Shown piece after piece: positions 23,761 to 31,191 of a stretch of 31,191 nt of DNA. The number at the start of each line of letters is the position of its first letter. Within the stretch, counting starts at the first letter, position 1. Made by a program: the position numbers and the translations under genes. This stretch comes from JAAYAY01 sp964429355 (GTDB lineage Bacteria > Planctomycetota > Planctomycetia > Pirellulales > Thermoguttaceae), in contig CAYSCH010000070.1 of the NCBI GenBank assembly GCA_964429355.1, positions 1 through 31,191 of the forward strand. The letters are read 5' to 3'. The notes beneath the pieces are model-generated. The model was not told the DNA's origin and did not search any database. It saw only the letters and a program-made list of their open reading frames with translations.

Positions 23761-25277
23761 GGTGCTTCCTCCTCGGGGGCGTGTTCCACCACGATCCGGC
23801 GGCCGCTGATGCTGGTGATGCGGACCGGGGTACCGGGCGGGAAGAAATCGCCTTCGGTCATCACATCGAGAAGGCGGTGGCCAAAACGGGCCCTTCCGGC
23901 AGGGCGAAGGGCCGAGTCAGCCCGACCCAATTCACCCACGACCGGCGGTTGTTCGACCGCAGCAGGGTGCGGTTCCTGCTCGCCATCGGCGGGTGGTTTC
24001 AGCATCAGCATTCCGAGGACGGGCAGCGAGCCGAAATAACGGGCTATGAAAGCGGCCACCACGAAGAAGGCCAGTATCGAACCTATGAGTACGGAAAGGG
24101 ACCGGGTGAGTGTAGCCAATTCGGCATTGGTGCGGGGAATCACGAAACCCTGGCTGGCGAGAATCAGGCTGGCCCCGAGGAGCAACATGCCGGTCAGCCC
24201 AGCCACTCCGAAGCCGGGAAGGATAAACAACTCGACGCTGAGGAAGGCCAGACCGGCCAGAAAAAGGACCAATTCGAGCCAATTGGCCGTTCCGCCGAGA
24301 AAACGACTCCAGAAGAACAGGGCGAAACACAAACCGGCCGTCAAGATGCCCATACCGAGCCCGGGTGAACTCATTTCGATATAGAGGGCGACCAGACCGA
24401 CGATGAAGAGGAGTGCCGTCACGAGGGGGTGGTTGAGAACGATGACGGTTGTATCGACGGCGGACCACTTGAACACCTTGGGATTCCCCACGACGCCGAG
24501 CTGCTCGAACAGTTCCTCGCGGCTCTCTGCGTTGCCTTCGGCCAACCCGAGTTCGACGGCTCGTGCACCGCTGACCTCGAAGAAGTTTCCGCCGAGAGTC
24601 TCTGCGACCGGCTTGCCCTTCTCCCAATCTTCGGAATCCTCGGCAGAGTCCAGGTCTTTCTGGCTCATGTACGTTTCCTCGCCCGTCTTCGTGTTGCGCA
24701 CCTTGAAGACGTCGAAATCCTTTTCGACCATGGCTTCGGCCAGGGCGGGGGGGCGACCGTGAAGTGTTGCCAGGCTGCGAATGGTCGTGGTCACATGGGT
24801 CCGCTCTTTCTCGGGCACATAACGGAACGCATTGGTTTCGTCCAGGCCGATCACGCCGGCATCGCCGATGGCTGCCCGTGTTCCGAGCACGATCTGTTTG
24901 CATCCGAGTGCCGCGAAGGCTGCCCCGCTCAAGGCGCCGTACATGGCATTGCCCGGCACATAGGCCACGGTCTCGGCCCAATCCACTTGACTGAGGATCT
25001 TGGCGATTTCGAGGCTGGCGTTCAATTCGCCGCCGGGACTATCGATCTCGACGATCACGATGTCGGCGGCGTCCGTTTTGGCCTCGTTCAGCTTGCGCTG
25101 GAGATAGGCCGGTGTGAAGGGCATGATGGCTCCGTCGAGTCGGATGATCACGGCCTTGTTGCGGCTCAAGGGACGGTCTTCGGCTGCGTCGCCGGTGCGT
25201 TGGAACGCGGGGGTCAGGAGGAGAAAGGCCAGTGCGGCAAGGCAGCGACAAGAATCAGGAAAAGGGGATTGCCACAT
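23757..25277 (-). CDS. NfeD-family membrane-bound serine protease (long form)
   Basis: A 506-residue protein from the ATG at 25277, which gives a signal peptide (residues ~8-30, hydrophobic 'CLAALAFLLL'). A ClpP-like protease domain follows: 'VIIRLDGAIMPFTPAYLQRK', then 'VIVEIDSPGGELNASLEIAK' (D-S-P-G-G at 79-83), then 'MYGALSGAAFAALGC' with candidate nucleophile Ser117. Next come four to five membrane helices (about 295-420, for example 'ALLFIVGLVALYIEMSSPGLG'). It ends in an OB-fold NfeD C-terminal domain ('GTPVRITSISGRRIVVEHA'). Long NfeD proteins are usually partners of stomatin/flotillin proteins in membrane quality control, but no flotillin gene is seen downstream. It lies 222 nt after the zinc-ribbon/WD40 gene on the same strand. 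Confidence 0.88.
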   Translation of the reverse strand: MWQSPFPDSCRCLAALAFLLLTPAFQRTGDAAEDRPLSRNKAVIIRLDGAIMPFTPAYLQRKLNEAKTDAADIVIVEIDSPGGELNASLEIAKILSQVDWAETVAYVPGNAMYGALSGAAFAALGCKQIVLGTRAAIGDAGVIGLDETNAFRYVPEKERTHVTTTIRSLATLHGRPPALAEAMVEKDFDVFKVRNTKTGEETYMSQKDLDSAEDSEDWEKGKPVAETLGGNFFEVSGARAVELGLAEGNAESREELFEQLGVVGNPKVFKWSAVDTTVIVLNHPLVTALLFIVGLVALYIEMSSPGLGMGILTAGLCFALFFWSRFLGGTANWLELVLFLAGLAFLSVELFILPGFGVAGLTGMLLLGASLILASQGFVIPRTNAELATLTRSLSVLIGSILAFFVVAAFIARYFGSLPVLGMLMLKPPADGEQEPHPAAVEQPPVVGELGRADSALRPAGRARFGHRLLDVMTEGDFFPPGTPVRITSISGRRIVVEHAPEEEAP

Positions 25278-25455
25278 GAAATCAGCGCCTGTTGGATGAC
25301 GGGAATCTTGCCACCCCAATGGTAGGGCTGAACGAACAACGTTGTCAATCTCCCCGGGTCGAGTTGCCGTCGAACGTCCCTTTGACCTTCGCACGGAGAA
25401 TGAGCCACCGTCTCAAGAGGACTTTCGGGACGAGGGGAACGATACGGCAGGGAAT

Positions 25456-25471
25456 GGCCGTCATAACGGCC
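25456..25471. terminator. Small hairpin between the WD40 giant and NfeD genes
   Basis: Perfect 6-bp arms GGCCGT (25456-25461) and ACGGCC (25466-25471) with a CATA loop, 29 nt after the end of the minus-strand WD40 gene. There is no T-tract. It may be a weak terminator or incidental. Confidence 0.3.
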
Positions 25472-25499
25472 TGAATGAGTCAAAATGAGATCATGCCGG

Positions 25500-28400
25500 T
25501 CATCTCCGCGAGAGCTCGCTCTTGATTTCTTCGCCGTCAAAGGTCAGTTCCGATTCCCCTGCCGTGCCATAAGGTGACCAGCTGAATATCTTCTTCGGAA
25601 TGATCTTGGACCGAATCCAGGATCCGAACACTTCCGAGGGCGGCTGTTCGTCGTCGGCCAATTCACCCGACGCCTTATAGTCGACAATGTCTACCATGTA
25701 TTCATGCCAGCACGTGTTGTCAGAACCGATCAGATCGAGAGAGACACTCAAATGATGTCGCGTGAGTCCCGATTCCACAGGAGCCGCGACTTGCCGAGAT
25801 CGATCCTGGACTTCGTCCTTGACCGTGATCTGCATGGTGAAGGCTGCACCGTGTCCGACCTGGAACCCACACCTCAGCAATTCATCCTTGACGGCAGTGG
25901 TGATAGCCTGACAAAACTCCGACCGGGGATTGCCTTCCGTTTTGGTTTGAACCGAGACCGTAAACCCGGGCTGGAGCACGACGCCTGCCACAAGGGCTTT
26001 CTCAAGGATGGAGAGCACTTGCCGACTGGGAAGTTCCGTGGTGCAGAGGCAGGGGCGGTTCTCGGGGCCGACTGCCGCGTACCAGAACCGACCGTCGGGA
26101 CTGTCGGCCAGACAATGCTCGTGATTGTACTCCCAGACCGTGGCCTCTTCCTCCAGATCGATGAGATGTCCGCCCGCGTAGTAGTAGCGTTGATCAAGCC
26201 ATCGGTGTCCGGGTCCGGTTTCTCTTGCGGGAGATTGGCCGATGAGCTGGCGGTTCTCGAGGTTCCAGATGTAGAGGGAGTCGTCAAGGACGATGGCCAG
26301 CCGAGTCCCGTTGCGGTCAAAGGCCCCGCCCTCGAGCGGCTCCACAGAGCCGGGTGTCAGCGGCAACCGGCCGGCCACCGTGAGGTCCGTGGTGTCGAGG
26401 ATCTCAACCGCGTCTTTGCCTGGGACCGCCAGATATTTGCGTTGGGCACTCAGCGGGGGATAGGACTCACTCTTCCACTCGATGGATCGCAATTTTTGGC
26501 GGCCGGGAAGTTGCCACATTTCGAGAGTTCTCGAGTACTGGGCGTGGGTGAGGAGCCGGTTCGTGCCCACGAACAGGGCCCAGGCCAATCGGGTCGAGAA
26601 GTGGTCTTCATAGACGGCCCACTCCATGAATCGCTTGTCACCCTCCGGGGAGCAACTCCAGATCTCCAACCGATCGGGACGGGTGTTTGACGTATTGGGC
26701 ACCTTGACCGCAATCACCCTTCCATCGGGCCGGAAGTCGAGCAGTTGAGCGTCGGCTGCGACTTCGAAGGAACCAAGGACCTGTGAATTGGACAGATCAA
26801 CTCGTTCGATATGGCGGTTTGCGCTGATCTGGCCGTCGCCAGACGAGAGAGACATCAGGACCGCAACCTGGCCCGCTTCAGGGCCGGCAAAACGTGCATC
26901 GAACAGGCGACCTTCGCTGAGCTTGAGTGGCTTATTTACGAACTCTCTGGTCGGCGACTGCGCCATGTCTTGCTGGTAAGTCCACGACGACAAGAGAGAC
27001 TCCAGCGACGGTTCGTGGTCGGCCTCGGCGGTCAATGCCGCCAAATTGATCTGCGTTGCGTCAACCGAGTCAACAATATCCTGATCATAGAGGACTGAGG
27101 GAAAATCGTAACTCTCCATACTTGAGACCAACGAATCCCAGCGCTCGTTGAGCAGTTGTGTCGCCGGATCGCCTTTGTTCACACTGAACGGGAAGCCTTG
27201 GCCGGGCAGACGGAAGTTGTCATCGTCTTTCCACTTCACCGCGCCCCGGCAGTCAAGCAGTTCGAAAGTCAGGCGGAGAATTCGGTTAGGTACGGTGAAG
27301 GCTTGTCGATTGGGCTTGCCTCCCCACCACTGGTACTCGGCGGCGGGCCCATCCTCATGCTCGGTGATCGTAACTCGCAGACAGAATGGGGCCTGCGTTG
27401 CCGGCCGGTAGCCGGCTTTCTCCAATCGCTGTTTGACGTGCGAGGCAAGTTCGCCCGGTATTGCCGCACACGGAGCGCGGTCGGCGCCTCGAATTTCCAC
27501 GCGCAGGGCATCTCCCCGCTGCAAGAGCGGCCGGAAATCCTGAATGTTCTTTTGAATCGCGACTCGATCGTTCGGCAAGGGGATTTCCGCGGGCACGAGA
27601 CAACTGTGTCCGCAGTCTTGCACTTCGATCCACAATCGTCCTTGGGCCAAGTAACCCAAAGGCCGGTTGGCATAACGCCGATAACACAATCCCATGCCGA
27701 GATGGCACAGATGTGAGCCAATCACAAGGTAGTCCGTTGCACACCACCAAACAGGCACCTCATCACGTTCCCCGATTCGTTCGTACGGAATTTCCAACTG
27801 GGCAATTCTCTGTCCACTCTCCATGTCCCAGCAAAACGCCCGCCTGCACATCCCCCCCATGGTGAGAACGAGCAGAAATCGCCGGCCGTCAGGGCTGAAG
27901 GATGCACCGCCGAACAGCCCGAAAGCCTCGCCAGCCGGGCCGAGAGTGCAGACGACCTTCCCTGTGGCGGAGTCATAAAACCGAATGATGCGTTCGAGGT
28001 TGCATGTGGCCAGCCATTTTCCTCCGGGGCTGACGGCGGGCCATGTGGAAGTGTCAACCTCAATTGGGAATCGCGGCTGTCCCGTGCGCAGGTCGTAGAG
28101 CCGTGTCTTCCCGAAATCGGGCTGAACGAGCAATTGGTCCGCCGTCACGTACCACGCCCGTTTCACAGACCCCGAGTCGCCGCCAGCCAGAGGGACCGCC
28201 GGGCCGGGCTGGGCCGTGTTGCCGCTCCACTTCCAGACGGTGAACACGTTGCGAGGTGAACCGGAGACGGGGGGAGCAACCACCATCGAGTTTCCGTCGT
28301 GAGAGACGGCGACCACCCGAGAGCCATTTGGGATTTCCGCCGTGGCGATCGCTCGGGCCGAAACCAGATCAAAAAGGGTAACGTGGGCTGGCACCTTCAG

Positions 28401-29069
28401 TCCGCCGCGGTCCACCTGCGTAACGATGGCACGCGGGGCATCACGGGCGATGAGAACTGGCCGGTTTTTCGCCTCGCCCAGATCCACGGCACGGGCCTGG
28501 AATTGTCCGCTCTGGGGCGGCATCGGGTCTGGAGCCAAGGACCAACGGCCATTCGGCGGGGCGTCCGAAGCTACTGGTGGGTTGGGGCCTGGTGCCAGGT
28601 TTCCGGGGTGCGAGTCTTCTGGAAAAGGTGGACCTGGCTTGTTCCGAATCGGCGGGGGAGTGTCAGTTCCAACGCGGCGGTCGGGCTGACTGGGGCGATG
28701 ATCTCGATCCCGGTCGCCTCGCGACGAGAGGGAGACGGCCAGAATAGCGACCACACCGATCAGGACGGCGATCGCGGCCGCCGCCACGGCGGTGACAACC
28801 CCAGGGGGCGGTCGCCGCCGACCGGCCCGCCGATTGCGGGGCGGCAAAGCCTCGCCCATCAGATACGACATCTGAGGGCAATTTTGGGGTGTTGCTGCAA
28901 CGCTTAAAGGCGAGCCGGCAACCTGGCGGGCCGGGTCGAAGACCAATATCGATTCCCGGACGATCGTGACCACTTGCCCGCAGGTCTGGCAGCGAGCCTG
29001 CTTGCCCTCCAGGTGATCGGGAACGTCGAATTGGCGCCCGCAAAGGGAGCACTGGAAGGAGATCGACAT
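25500..29069 (-). CDS. Giant zinc-ribbon / single-TM / double WD40-like propeller protein with internal duplication
   Basis: 1189 residues. The N-terminus is a zinc ribbon ('FQCSLCGRQFDV', C7-x-x-C10, then 'ARCQTCGQVV', C27-x-x-C30). A basic patch and one transmembrane helix follow (about 90-115), then a Pro-rich linker (120-190). The exported part is built twice: a beta-propeller-like half (about 200-500) plus a small alpha/beta domain (about 517-660), then a second propeller-like half (about 715-1015) plus a second small domain (about 1030-1160). The small domains align: 'HVKQRLEKAGYRPATQAPFC' with 'AVKDELLRCGFQVGHGAAFT', each followed by L/M-x-x-x-I-T. Zinc-ribbon + TM + WD40 proteins are a planctomycete speciality of unknown role. 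No enzyme motif is seen. The start at 29069 is set by the zinc ribbon. Confidence 0.8.
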   Translation of the reverse strand: MSISFQCSLCGRQFDVPDHLEGKQARCQTCGQVVTIVRESILVFDPARQVAGSPLSVAATPQNCPQMSYLMGEALPPRNRRAGRRRPPPGVVTAVAAAAIAVLIGVVAILAVSLSSRGDRDRDHRPSQPDRRVGTDTPPPIRNKPGPPFPEDSHPGNLAPGPNPPVASDAPPNGRWSLAPDPMPPQSGQFQARAVDLGEAKNRPVLIARDAPRAIVTQVDRGGLKVPAHVTLFDLVSARAIATAEIPNGSRVVAVSHDGNSMVVAPPVSGSPRNVFTVWKWSGNTAQPGPAVPLAGGDSGSVKRAWYVTADQLLVQPDFGKTRLYDLRTGQPRFPIEVDTSTWPAVSPGGKWLATCNLERIIRFYDSATGKVVCTLGPAGEAFGLFGGASFSPDGRRFLLVLTMGGMCRRAFCWDMESGQRIAQLEIPYERIGERDEVPVWWCATDYLVIGSHLCHLGMGLCYRRYANRPLGYLAQGRLWIEVQDCGHSCLVPAEIPLPNDRVAIQKNIQDFRPLLQRGDALRVEIRGADRAPCAAIPGELASHVKQRLEKAGYRPATQAPFCLRVTITEHEDGPAAEYQWWGGKPNRQAFTVPNRILRLTFELLDCRGAVKWKDDDNFRLPGQGFPFSVNKGDPATQLLNERWDSLVSSMESYDFPSVLYDQDIVDSVDATQINLAALTAEADHEPSLESLLSSWTYQQDMAQSPTREFVNKPLKLSEGRLFDARFAGPEAGQVAVLMSLSSGDGQISANRHIERVDLSNSQVLGSFEVAADAQLLDFRPDGRVIAVKVPNTSNTRPDRLEIWSCSPEGDKRFMEWAVYEDHFSTRLAWALFVGTNRLLTHAQYSRTLEMWQLPGRQKLRSIEWKSESYPPLSAQRKYLAVPGKDAVEILDTTDLTVAGRLPLTPGSVEPLEGGAFDRNGTRLAIVLDDSLYIWNLENRQLIGQSPARETGPGHRWLDQRYYYAGGHLIDLEEEATVWEYNHEHCLADSPDGRFWYAAVGPENRPCLCTTELPSRQVLSILEKALVAGVVLQPGFTVSVQTKTEGNPRSEFCQAITTAVKDELLRCGFQVGHGAAFTMQITVKDEVQDRSRQVAAPVESGLTRHHLSVSLDLIGSDNTCWHEYMVDIVDYKASGELADDEQPPSEVFGSWIRSKIIPKKIFSWSPYGTAGESELTFDGEEIKSELSRR

Positions 29070-29236
29070 AGGTCTCGGCTCCCACCACCGAGGGAAGCCC
29101 GATGTCTGGAGATGATTGGCCCACGCACTAATGAAGAGGAGATGCCTGACGATGCCGTCTTGTTGTACCGCATTGAAAAGACGATGTCAAACGCCGCGGA
29201 AGGCCGAAAACACCTTCGCCCCGGGCCACTGTTCCT

Positions 29237-31051
29237 CTATTTTGCCGTGGTCAGTTCTTCAAGATTGAAGACCCCTTCAGAAGGCTTGTCGCCACCCGAA
29301 TAACGGTCGGTGTTTTTTCCGGGGGCGATCGACCGCGGGTAGCAGTGCTCGTGGCCGAGGCGGCCTGCGGGTCCCATGGAGCGGAAACCTTCCTCGTAGA
29401 AGGCGATGCCGTGGGTTTCGAGAATCGTGCCCATTTCGAGCTCCAGGGTGGCCAATTCGGCATTGTACTGGAGCAGAGCCTGGGCTTCGGCGCTTACCGC
29501 ATTTCCCCAACTGGTAATCGCCTGGAGAAAGTCGAGATAAATCGTCCGCCCGACCTCGTAGCCGATCTGCTGGTACTCGTAGTTGACGCGAGCCGCGATA
29601 CGCGCATCTTTTGCGGCAAGATACTCCTGGTAATACTGGTCGAGATTGCGGTAGCTGAGGGCCAAGGCGTTCGATGCCTGGCGGAGTCGTTCGTGGAGGT
29701 TTGCCCGGTCGCGTGCGAGGGCCAACTCGCGAGCCCGCAGATCGGCGCGGGCCTCACGCTGCCCGAGCGGCAAGGTGACGTCGATTCCAAGTTGCCAGCC
29801 GGTAAAATCTCCGGGTCGGGCGACCAGGTAGTCGCCCGACGGAGTGCGGCCTTCCAGGCCGTTGAACCGATAGCGACCGGTAGCATCGACTTGCGGAAGG
29901 GCCGTGTTCCGAGCCAACTGCAGTTGTCGCTCGTCGGCTTCGACGACCAGTTTCAATTCGATCAGATCGCAACGGTTGTCTTCCGCCAACTGCAAAGTCC
30001 TGGCCCAGTCGATCACGATCAGCTGATCGCCGGGGGGCGTAACGGGAACGATCTCGACTCCGTCGAACGGTTCAAGCCCGAGGATGTCGCGAAGGGCCTG
30101 TTCATTGCGGAACACGGCGGCCTCGGCCGAGATCTGTACGGCACGGAAATTGGCCCAGGCGGACTGGGCCTGGGCTTTGTCAGCGGCATTGACTTGGCCG
30201 AGCAGTAGTTTCGCCTCGGACTGCTGCAAAGCCCAGAGTCCCTGGGCGGTCTGTTGCTGGCGAACGAGAACGTCGGTACGGGCAAATACCAACGACCAGT
30301 AGGCGTCGATCACGCTTTGCACCAGGTTCTGAACCGACGACTTGAGTTGATAGAAGGAACGCTCCGTGTCGATTCGAGCCAGCATGATCGGCGTGAGGTT
30401 GGCTTGGCGCCCCGCGCCCCTCAGCAGGGGCTGGCTGAAGCTCATGTCGACCAGGGAGCGGGATTCCGGATTGAGGAGCAGGGGATCGGTGGTATCGACC
30501 GTGGTCGGATTCGTCCAGACATCGAGCCCCACACTTCCGCCAGTTGTGGCCCGCTTGGACAGGCCCAGCGACATTTCGTAGTCATGCACGGGATCGGTGC
30601 CGATCGAAACGCCCGAGGGTGCCCCTCCATCCAACTCGGCGACCGGGTAACGATTGCCGTTGAAGCGATTCTGGAGGGTGAGGCTGGGGTCGAAACGGGC
30701 GCGAGCGCTATCGATCTGGGTGTTGACGATCGCCGGATCGTAGACGGTGCGGCCGCTGCTCCCGCCGAGGACACGAATCACCTCCGAAGTCTCCAGAGCG
30801 ATGCGGATCGCTTCGTCGAGCGTCATGGGATAGGTGGGCAATTTCTGTGTCTTGCCACGGCCCGCCACCGTGGTTGGCGCCTCGACCGGCGGCAGGTGGG
30901 CGGGCCGCATTTGCGACGGGGATCGAATCGCAAGACATTTCTGTTCGGGCAAGATGGGCCTGCAGGGCTCTTGCGCCAGTGCCGCGGGTGGTCCGATGGA
31001 AGCCAGGAGCCAGGCGAGCAGGCACAGCGTTACGGCGCAAGAGATTCTCAT
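29237..31051 (-). CDS. TolC-family outer-membrane efflux channel protein
   Basis: A 604-residue protein with a signal peptide (MRISCAVTL through P-P-A-A-L-A-Q, cleavage near residue 26). After a Pro-rich linker comes 'MTLDEAIRIALETSEVIRVL', the opening of the outer-membrane efflux protein repeat. Long Ala/Gln/Arg-rich helices follow ('QLKSSVQNLVQSVIDAYWSL', 'QSEAKLLLGQVNAADKAQAQ'), with barrel-like strands between, and a second such half ('YRNLDQYYQEYLAAKDARIA'). This is the TolC trimer subunit architecture linking inner-membrane pumps to the outside. No pump gene is adjacent; the only RND operon in view (4.7-10.4 kb) lacks its own TolC, so partnership is possible but only inferred. The C-terminal ~50 residues (Gly/Ser/charged) extend beyond the usual family end. 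No convincing promoter was found in the 140 nt upstream. Confidence 0.9.
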   Translation of the reverse strand: MRISCAVTLCLLAWLLASIGPPAALAQEPCRPILPEQKCLAIRSPSQMRPAHLPPVEAPTTVAGRGKTQKLPTYPMTLDEAIRIALETSEVIRVLGGSSGRTVYDPAIVNTQIDSARARFDPSLTLQNRFNGNRYPVAELDGGAPSGVSIGTDPVHDYEMSLGLSKRATTGGSVGLDVWTNPTTVDTTDPLLLNPESRSLVDMSFSQPLLRGAGRQANLTPIMLARIDTERSFYQLKSSVQNLVQSVIDAYWSLVFARTDVLVRQQQTAQGLWALQQSEAKLLLGQVNAADKAQAQSAWANFRAVQISAEAAVFRNEQALRDILGLEPFDGVEIVPVTPPGDQLIVIDWARTLQLAEDNRCDLIELKLVVEADERQLQLARNTALPQVDATGRYRFNGLEGRTPSGDYLVARPGDFTGWQLGIDVTLPLGQREARADLRARELALARDRANLHERLRQASNALALSYRNLDQYYQEYLAAKDARIAARVNYEYQQIGYEVGRTIYLDFLQAITSWGNAVSAEAQALLQYNAELATLELEMGTILETHGIAFYEEGFRSMGPAGRLGHEHCYPRSIAPGKNTDRYSGGDKPSEGVFNLEELTTAK

Positions 31052-31191
31052 ACCGGCATCATCGGCCGTGCAAAACAGGAGTAATCACGTCAAACGCGAG
31101 AATCCTCCGAACCGATCCAGGTGGCTGCCGTGAACAATCGGCAAGGATTACCGAAGTTCCGAACTGGTATTTGCGGAGGCCCGGGTAGAGA

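Noticed and set aside
31052..31191. Candidate promoter (TTGACG on the minus strand near 31088-31093) upstream of the TolC-like gene
   Set aside because: No acceptable -10 was found at a normal distance, so the match is too weak to list.

Overview
The window looks like a metagenome-type contig from a Planctomycetota bacterium, probably in or near the Pirellulales. The base composition is GC-rich. Two 10-base runs of N mark scaffold joins inside genes. Several proteins have planctomycete-style architectures: a DUF6268-like outer-membrane barrel, a zinc-ribbon/transmembrane/WD40 giant protein, and a membrane protein opening with the 'RIQYSLSTLLLAM' type of N-terminus. No rRNA, tRNA, CRISPR array or intact insertion sequence was seen. 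The taxonomic call rests on family recognition only.

Layout. 1-0.9 kb: the 3' end of a DUF2075 helicase gene, followed directly by what looks like the tail of a DUF429 gene with no beginning. 0.9-2.6 kb: a DUF6268-like barrel protein (minus strand) and the only long gene-free stretch, which carries two inverted repeats, one about 85 bp long. 2.6-4.1 kb: a MIP18/SufT-type iron-sulfur assembly factor facing a GT28/MGDG-synthase-type glycosyltransferase, with a shared hairpin between them. 4.1-10.4 kb: a minus-strand efflux operon in the order TetR regulator, membrane-fusion adaptor, RND pump, Cys-rich lipoprotein, glycosyltransferase. It starts at a strong promoter overlapped by a palindrome, and the predicted start site lies almost on the ATG (leaderless). 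10.6-12.1 kb: cardiolipin synthase.

12.1-18.9 kb is a plus-strand sugar cassette: promoter, UroD-like protein 1, FucP-type transporter, GH29 alpha-L-fucosidase, UroD-like protein 2, then, after a perfect 17-bp palindrome, a Tat-signal fucose-isomerase-like protein. The evident logic is release, uptake and isomerisation of L-fucose. The two UroD-family proteins carry Cys/His motifs like those of corrinoid:methyltransferase relatives, and they raise the possibility that the natural substrate is a methylated fucose. This is the most novel-looking part of the window.

18.9-31.2 kb: a WD40-like membrane protein; a 2-hydroxyacid dehydrogenase paired with a guanylate-kinase-like protein whose P-loop is altered; a secreted alpha/beta hydrolase split by a single in-frame TAA; an NfeD membrane protease; a 1189-residue zinc-ribbon/propeller protein with an internal duplication; and a TolC-type outer-membrane channel that could serve the RND pump although it is encoded about 20 kb away.
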